NCBI GenBank assembly: GCA_014905825.1
Contig: JACGCN010000011.1
Span: forward strand, 1,178,001-1,242,000
From: Lyophyllum atratum
Lineage: Eukaryota > Basidiomycota > Agaricomycetes > Agaricales > Lyophyllaceae
DNA length: 64,000 nucleotides
Reading direction: 5' to 3'
Positions 58,579-64,000 of this stretch are shown piece by piece. The notes under the pieces are model-generated. The model saw only the letters and a program-made list of their open reading frames with translations. It was not told the DNA's origin and ran no database searches. How positions within the stretch are numbered: position 1 is the first letter of the stretch; each line of letters opens with the position of its first letter. The position numbers and the translations under genes are program-made.

Positions 58579-60144
58579 ATGTCTACGTCCATGAAACAGA
58601 AGGCCACTGTTAGTTACGCGGACACTGTGCGGTCGGTAAACGCTGGAGATGTGCAGGGCGACCTCGACAGCGCATGCGAACAGCTTGCTCTGACAGCCAT
58701 CCGTCTCATGGAGAACTTCGAGTATATCGCGAAACAGCTTCATACCATCGACCTATTGGGGCTGGCCTCGCCATTTAGACCTCAATGGAGCTCGCTGCGC
58801 AAGGTGAGCAGTTCCTCGTCATTGTCCCCTCAAATCCTCGTTGCTAATTCAAGGAATTTTTCAGGAATTCAGAGACCTCCTCTGGCACTTCCGTAGCAAC
58901 GCGGGATTTATATCTGCTCGGTTGAAAAGTGAGTCACTGTTAGCCTGAGACAACGACGCTCGGGATTGATCAATCCGCGTGCATCAGTGTTCTGCACTGT
59001 CGTGCTACCCCTGACAGCGCGCAACTCGTCCACCAGCCGTTCACACGATGAGAAGTTGCAAGTCCTCAGGTCATTCATGGGCGTAAGTCGTACTTTGACC
59101 AGTCCCCCCAAATGAAATCGTACTGAGAACAACGTCGCGTGCTTACGCTTAGATCTCTGCCGACCATGCCGCCCTTACGCGAAATCTCGTAGGCAACGCG
59201 ATGAAATTCAATAACACCCTGAACATGTTCAATACCGATTTCCTAAAGTTCGCAGGCCAGAGAGTCACCGCTGGGCAGAGAGAGCTGCGCGAGCTTTCGC
59301 AGAAACTGACGGACCTCGAAAGTAATGTTCGACAGTAAGTTATTCGCCCACTACCTTCGGGACACTTGCTCATTTGTCACTGGCTTGATAGGTTGTGCCT
59401 GGCAGTATGTCGCACCGGTTCCATGCATGTAATTCCCCAACTCATCATATGTTTCGCCTGCAGAACGGGAAATTCTCGAGCCCTGATGTCACCCACTTCG
59501 CCTACTCCCTGTACCGAACATGCGCATCGTCAAAGCGAAGATCAAGTCGAGGGAAAGCATCGCACCAGCGACTGGTAATGCTTTCTGCCATCATAACCCA
59601 CAGAATGGCTGACGAACCCACCTAAAGGCCCTTAACACGCCCGACCTCGCAACCATCGACAGGTTATACGAGCAACTTGACCGTATGTTTCCCTCGATTA
59701 GTCTGCTACATGGTACGATAAGCTAACTATATTAATGAAGTGACGCGGAACGAAGTCGCCCACGCGCAATACACAGCCCAAGTCTGTCACCGCAAGACAG
59801 ATGCTATTACAACTGCCCAGACAACAATGGCGACACTTGTCTCTGATGAAATGATCGCCATAGAATCAGGGATAAGCTTCTTCTTATCAATTTGGTCAAG
59901 GCTCCAGTGGGATTGCACGGATATCCTCCATTGGCTCCAGAACCCGAGGAATCATCCCGTATGGCCCTATCTTTCCTATGATTATTGATTGCCGCGAGAC
60001 TAATTCCGGCTTCGTGACCTTTAGGAGACTCCTGGTGCGATCGTCTCATTATTGGATGAAGGTCAGACCCTCTACGCAACCGTGGCAGATGCTCTTGATA
60101 CTTGTGTGATGGGGATCGACCCATCCCACTTTGCCACGCCATGA
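58579..60144 (+). CDS. Hypothetical helical protein of unknown family (about 340 aa)
   Basis: From the ATG at 58579 (MSTSMKQKATVSYADTVRSV) a chain of eight or more exons can be followed to the TGA ending at 60144. Blocks in order include GDLDSACEQLALTAIRLMEN, EFRDLLWHFRSNAGFISARL, NAMKFNNTLNMFNTDFLKFA, AGQRELRELSQKLTDLES, SSPDVTHFAYSLYRTCAS, VAHAQYTAQVCHRKTDAITT, ISFFLSIWSRLQWDCTDIL and VSLLDEGQTLYATVADAL. The pattern is almost wholly alpha-helical with amphipathic, coiled-coil-like stretches and one hydrophobic segment (MIAIESGISFFLSIWSRLQW). No signal peptide is present. I recognise no named domain. A small exon between about 59390 and 59405 is uncertain. Confidence 0.6.
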
Positions 60145-61051
60145 TACCCACTGATATTTATATACCTCCGCCACGGACTATGCATAGACAACAGCTCTCA
60201 CTGGATAATTTGCTTTCGACTACATTATATACTACACGTATACATACCCAATATTTCTTAATAGTATTCGTTCCCCGTGTTATGATGACATGAACAGTAA
60301 TCCTCCCTGCGGGTCTCGCTCTTTTCGGTGTTATTTATGTAAGTGGTAGACAACCGCATGTCCTTGTGATACAGTGATACTACGCAAATATGTATTTGAT
60401 ATCGACAAGGCGACGCCACAAAGGGGAAAGTAATTAAACATGATCATGAATCACCCGCTCCATATAATGAGATCTCCCATGACCCTGAACGCGGCTCCGC
60501 TCCAAACTCCCTCCTGAGTCTCTGTCGACCCAACACAAGAGGGGGACGATCCGTGAATCCAAATCTCTGGACGCGGATCGCCGTTGTGTTCAAGAGGAAC
60601 ACGAAGTTCACCTGGCGCGGCGGGGAGTCTAGGTCGAGATTCTTGACACGCCTAGGCAGGCAACATACCCTTACGTTTCCCAGCCTGAATCTCGACATAA
60701 TGCCGCTCCTATTAGAAAATGCATGAATTTGAACACATCAGAAACAAGCATCAGGAGTCGGCGGCGGCCACAGACCCTTCAGAGATGGTGACTCGGAAGT
60801 ATGGTGCCCGATATCTACCTACTTTACTATCATCTTCGTCTCGGGACTAGCTGGATCCGATTGATGTCGCGTTCTTTAGAAGATGGGGGCACAGTTGTGC
60901 GACCTCGAAGACTCATCTGCGAGGTCGTCGACCGAAAGCCTGAAGTTGGAAGTTCAACGATATCATGGGAAATGATGTGTGACGTCAGCCGCAGTCAATT
61001 CACCCCGGGTCATGGGCACTGCCACTTCAGCTCGAGCTGCATGTACCAAGG
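60145..61051. other. 907-bp stretch without a supported gene
   Basis: An 84-codon minus-strand frame (60444-60698) has coding-like composition but no splice partners or motif. A 106-codon plus frame (60801-61121) overlaps the GST start in another frame. This should include the GST promoter. Confidence 0.4.
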
Positions 61052-61893
61052 ATGCCGACGAGCACTAGCAATCGAGACCCCATCATATTATACGACATTC
61101 CAAGCGCAAAAGGTCCTGTGACATGGTCACCCAACGTGTGGCGAACTCGGTAGGAAGAGGCCCCCTACGCCGCAGGGCAAGATTGACCTTCGCATTCCGT
61201 AGTATGGCGCTTAACTACAAAGGTCTTCACTACAAGACAGAATGGGTCGAATACCCTGACATCGAGAGAGTCGGAAAGGAAATCGGGGCAAAGCCGACCG
61301 GCCTCAAGCCAGATGGGAGTGGGGATGGATATTGGACGTGCCCGATGATTGTCGATCCCAATCATCGCAACTCTGAAGGGAAACCCACCGTGCTCTCGGA
61401 CTCCTATGCCATTGCAAGGTATCTAGACGAGGCCTATCCAGAACCCGTGCTCTTTCCCGAAGGCACGCATGCATTGCACATTGGATGGGCACGCTACGTT
61501 ACATCGAGGGTCCACGAGCCACTGGCCAGCTTGTTGCTACCAATGTGCCCTGACATACTGTCGCCGCGAAGCGGGGAGTATTTCATCAGGACGCGGGAGA
61601 CCTGGTATGGGCCGCTCAATGAGATGTGTCCAGACCGTCGTAAGGTCTGGAAAACTGTGCGGGAAGGACTTGACAGCATCGCTACAGCGCTCGATGCAAA
61701 CGGAGTTGACGGGGAGCAGAATCTGAGGGTTATTCCGGGTCGAACGTCATACGCTGATTTTTCGATCCTGGGTGTACTGCTGTGGGCTGTAGCCATCGTA
61801 CCGAAGGAAGAGTCGGACGCGTTAAAAGGCTGGAACGACGGGAGATGGAGGAAGATATTAGATTTGCACGCAAACCTTCTTCGTATCGAGTGA
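61052..61893 (+). CDS. Glutathione S-transferase (262 aa)
   Basis: Exons are 61052-61149 and 61203-61893, in phase, for 262 residues. The thioredoxin-fold N-terminus reads MPTSTSNRDPIILYDIPSAK, then TWSPNVWRTRMALNYKGLHY, KTEWVEYPDI and PTVLSDSYAIARYLDEAYP, the glutathione-site signature (S in LSDS). A helical C-terminal domain follows (LLLPMCPDILSPRSGEYFIR, SYADFSILGVLLWAVAIVP). The SPNVW pattern close to the start is typical of a basidiomycete GST group in which serine may replace the catalytic tyrosine. Such enzymes conjugate or reduce xenobiotics and wood-derived phenolics; the substrate is unknown. The start was chosen because it puts the glutathione-binding strand in frame. A later ATG at 61204 would lose that strand. 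Confidence 0.88.
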
Positions 61894-62018
61894 ATAGCGT
61901 TATTCAGTACACAGAAGTTATAACGTATATCTTTGAACCCTGCTTTGGATCTGTGAAAATGGTGCATCATATGAATAATCATATCGCAAGGTCTTCCAAG
62001 AGTCAAAGCTCACAAGCA

Positions 62019-62834
62019 TCAAAATGGAGCAGTAGCTGTTTGTCGTCCACGTATGCCTTCAACATCCTTCTTCTCGTTGAGCGCTACCTCCGTATCGTGC
62101 CCACTACGAACGGTTATATAATTTCCGGTATTTAAGGTGCTATCAGTGGGAGGCACCGCGAAGATTAGATGGCCAATCACGCTGGTAGCCGAGGCTTGAC
62201 CCTCCTTATGCCTGGGCGCGGTCAAGCCAAAGGTGTCAACAAAGGAGCGATGATGGTTCACGAGAACAACAACGACGGCTGGGTACGTGGACTGGAAGAC
62301 GTTCAGAAATTATGCAGGTAGCGAACTCGTATGAAAATTTCACCGAGAGCTCAATGTAGATTGAGTATGTGACTGCTTCTGCGTAATACGGGAGATGCCT
62401 TGGATCGGGGGCGCGAGGTCATTGGCGACTGCGTGCTAAAAGCAGAGATAGTTAGCCTGTCGATCAGGGATGAATATGAAACACGCACATCGAACTGGAT
62501 TATGTTTCCGACATCGCGCATCATCGCAAAAATATCGTACATAGGTGGCAAGAAGAATCCCGAATAGTATACCCAAAACACTGTCCTAATCCTAGGCTGA
62601 GGGAATGCCGTGTAAGATGCGAATTGAAAGCTAAATAAGGGGTGCCATTACACCATGTCAGACCGTGTTCTTGCCATCTAGTCAGAATCCAGATGATGTT
62701 TCTCCAAAAGGAGCGATTGCCTGTTGCCTGTCAAGTACTAGTTGAACATACAACGTCCTCTAATAAAGTTCCGAATTTTTTTGGATACCTGTCATATCGG
62801 CATCACGACCCCTAAAAAGGCTCGGGTATGTCAT
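62019..62834 (-). pseudogene. Membrane-protein-type gene, probably 5'-truncated and frameshifted
   Basis: The minus-strand exons are 62834-62789, 62720-62654, 62585-62485, 62428-62344 and 62291-62019. They encode blocks that look conserved: PSLFRGRDADMTGN, SFWRNIIWILTRWQEHGLTW, TVFWVYYSGFFLPPMYDIFA, MMRDVGNIIQFDVLANDLA, PPIQGISRITQKQ, YPAVVVLVNHHRSFVDTFGL and TATAPF at the end. The first three joins keep phase. The last one (62344 to 62291) does not: the only donor leaves phase 2 while the acceptor needs phase 0. The protein also begins within what looks like an ongoing domain, and only 174 bp separate it from the divergent F-box gene. This suggests loss of the 5' part plus an indel. A missed unusual splice site is the alternative. 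The family is not recognised with confidence. Confidence 0.5.
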
Positions 62835-63008
62835 TTCGAACAGTTGGATGGCCACTGTGCTAGTTTGTGACGTCGATCCCGAGGAAAGCCGGCGTCAATC
62901 AAGTTGGGGGGAAGATGGAAATTGCGGGGCGCAACGCCACGAGGCTCAACACGTGACATGTCTCGTTGAGGTTGGCCCGCTTCTGTTCACGTTGTATTGT
63001 GTTCAGCA

Positions 63009-64000
63009 ATGAACCCCACAACACCCACTCGCCATCGCCGCCACAGCTCTCATCCGGGGTTCTCCCATCTCCTCACCACCGTCCTCGGCTCACCCTTCTT
63101 GACCACCCCCGATCTTCCAGAGCTAGTCGACGGAGCACCAGTATTCGTTGCGCACAACCAAACCGTCACCCGACCATCATCCCCAACCCCCACCGTCGGC
63201 TCTTCCTCCTTCTCCTTTATCCAATTTGACCCGGAGAATCCTACCGCCTCTACTCCCAATCGTCCGCCCCTCAAGTCTATCATCCCACGCATCTGGGACG
63301 TCATATCGCCGTCCCGCACCTTCCCGCCTTCTTCCCCGACGAGCTCGCCTTTCAGCTACAGTTACAGCTACGGCACTCTCAAGGGCCGCCCGAAACCCAG
63401 ATACTCTGAGGACGACTCCCGATATGTGGATTACAGTGAACTCGCACCATTGGACGGCGAGGAGGGGGAGCTTATCGCCATCGACGACGAAGCTTGTTTC
63501 TTCGTAGACTCTGCATTCGGCTCTCGCGCGGTCACAGGAATCGGTAAGAGCACCCGCCACTACCGTCCACTTATTGTGATGCATGAGTCTTAAGTTCTAA
63601 CTATTGACCCCCTAACTATCTAACAGACATCCTCGCTCTGCTGCCCACCGAGCTTGCCCTCCAAATCCTGATTACTCTGTGTGCCACCTCAGCCCCTCCG
63701 ACCGACTCTCTGCATGCTCTCCTCACATGCCGTTCCATCTCGCGCACCTGGCGCAGCCTCGCAGAGGATAATACTGTCTGGCGAGCTCTCTTTCTCGCAC
63801 GATGGAACGTAGATCTCACACGCCATACACCCCGGCGGCGCAACCCTCTTCGAGTGCCAGCACCCAGCCCCTCGTCCTCTACCCTTGACGCCGTGTGGAC
63901 CCCGCCTCCAACTTCGATGCCAACGACACCGCTTCTTACGCCAACCAAGATGGGAAAGATGCGCATGGGTGTAAGCATGGGCATGGGCATGACGATCAAG
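63009..64000 (+). CDS. F-box protein, partial (runs off the right edge)
   Basis: Exon 1 is 63009-63543 and exon 2 starts at 63627 and is still open at 64000. The N-terminus (MNPTTPTRHRRHSSHPGFSH) is followed by a disordered Pro/Ser/Thr-rich region of about 110 residues and an acidic stretch (LAPLDGEEGELIAIDDE). Exon 2 encodes a good F-box: DILALLPTELALQILITLC, then LLTCRSISRTWRSLAEDNTV and WRALFLARWNVDL. The LLPTELALQIL...WRSLAED layout resembles F-box proteins whose C-termini carry WD40 repeats, such as Cdc4 or Pof1, but that part lies outside the window. The role would be substrate recognition for an SCF ubiquitin ligase. Confidence 0.8.

Noticed and set aside
60444..60698. 84-codon minus-strand frame with fairly coding-like composition
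   Set aside because: There are no splice partners, motif or start context. It is kept only as a weak possibility.
1..64000. CRISPR array, phage, plasmid or bacterial operon
   Set aside because: No regularly spaced repeats, Shine-Dalgarno operons or phage genes are seen. The spliceosomal introns and gene families are eukaryotic.

Overview
The window looks like nuclear DNA of a filamentous basidiomycete, most likely an Agaricomycete. Almost every gene is cut by many introns of about 47-80 nt with GT...AG ends. Genes sit on both strands, without operons. The protein set (thaumatin-like protein, SRPK-type kinase, F-box families, Zn2Cys6 regulator, Sec11, cohesin Scc3, fungal-type GST) fits that group. 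Exon joins were worked out by hand from splice sites, reading phase and protein-family resemblance. I could run no search, so names rest on motifs. || Layout. 1-3.4 kb: a tandem thaumatin-like pair, the first copy decayed and the second an intact 11-exon gene. 3.6 kb: an intron-containing tRNA-Ala(AGC). 4-9.2 kb: a dense housekeeping block with a folate-synthesis HPPK-DHPS enzyme, an NADP-dependent MDR reductase (minus strand) and signal peptidase SEC11. 9.7-10.4 kb: a non-autonomous inverted-repeat element. 11.1-12.7 kb: an F-box/leucine-rich-type gene carrying two in-frame TGA codons. 13.1-14.9 kb: a mitochondrial-type Obg GTPase. 14.9-21.4 kb: a gene-poor block containing a 590-bp PIF/Harbinger-like MITE. 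21.4-25.9 kb: a very large Zn2Cys6 transcription factor. 26.5-28.1 kb: an F-box protein. 28.5 kb: a second tRNA-Ala(AGC). 28.9-36.2 kb: a small conserved-looking protein, an SRPK-like kinase, a multi-pass membrane protein, a possible secreted protein and a second kinase. 36.9-39.4 kb: a disordered coiled-coil protein. 39.4-45.1 kb: a second gene-poor block. 45.1-50.1 kb: a 1,584-residue mostly disordered protein. 50.4-55.3 kb: cohesin SCC3, divergent from a PP2C phosphatase (55.6-56.8 kb). 58.6-60.1 kb: a helical protein of unknown function. 61.1-61.9 kb: a GST. 62.0-62.8 kb: a membrane-type gene that looks broken. 63.0 kb to the edge: the start of another F-box protein. || Most genes act independently: folate supply, secretory signal cleavage, mitochondrial ribosome assembly, sister-chromatid cohesion, phosphorylation signalling, ubiquitin-ligase adaptors and detoxification. 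I see no metabolite cluster, CRISPR, phage or defence island. The most unusual items are the two inverted-repeat elements, the doubly nonsense-interrupted F-box gene, the decayed thaumatin copy, the uORF that ends on the PP2C start codon, 7-nt and 13-nt micro-exons, and several intact genes I cannot name.
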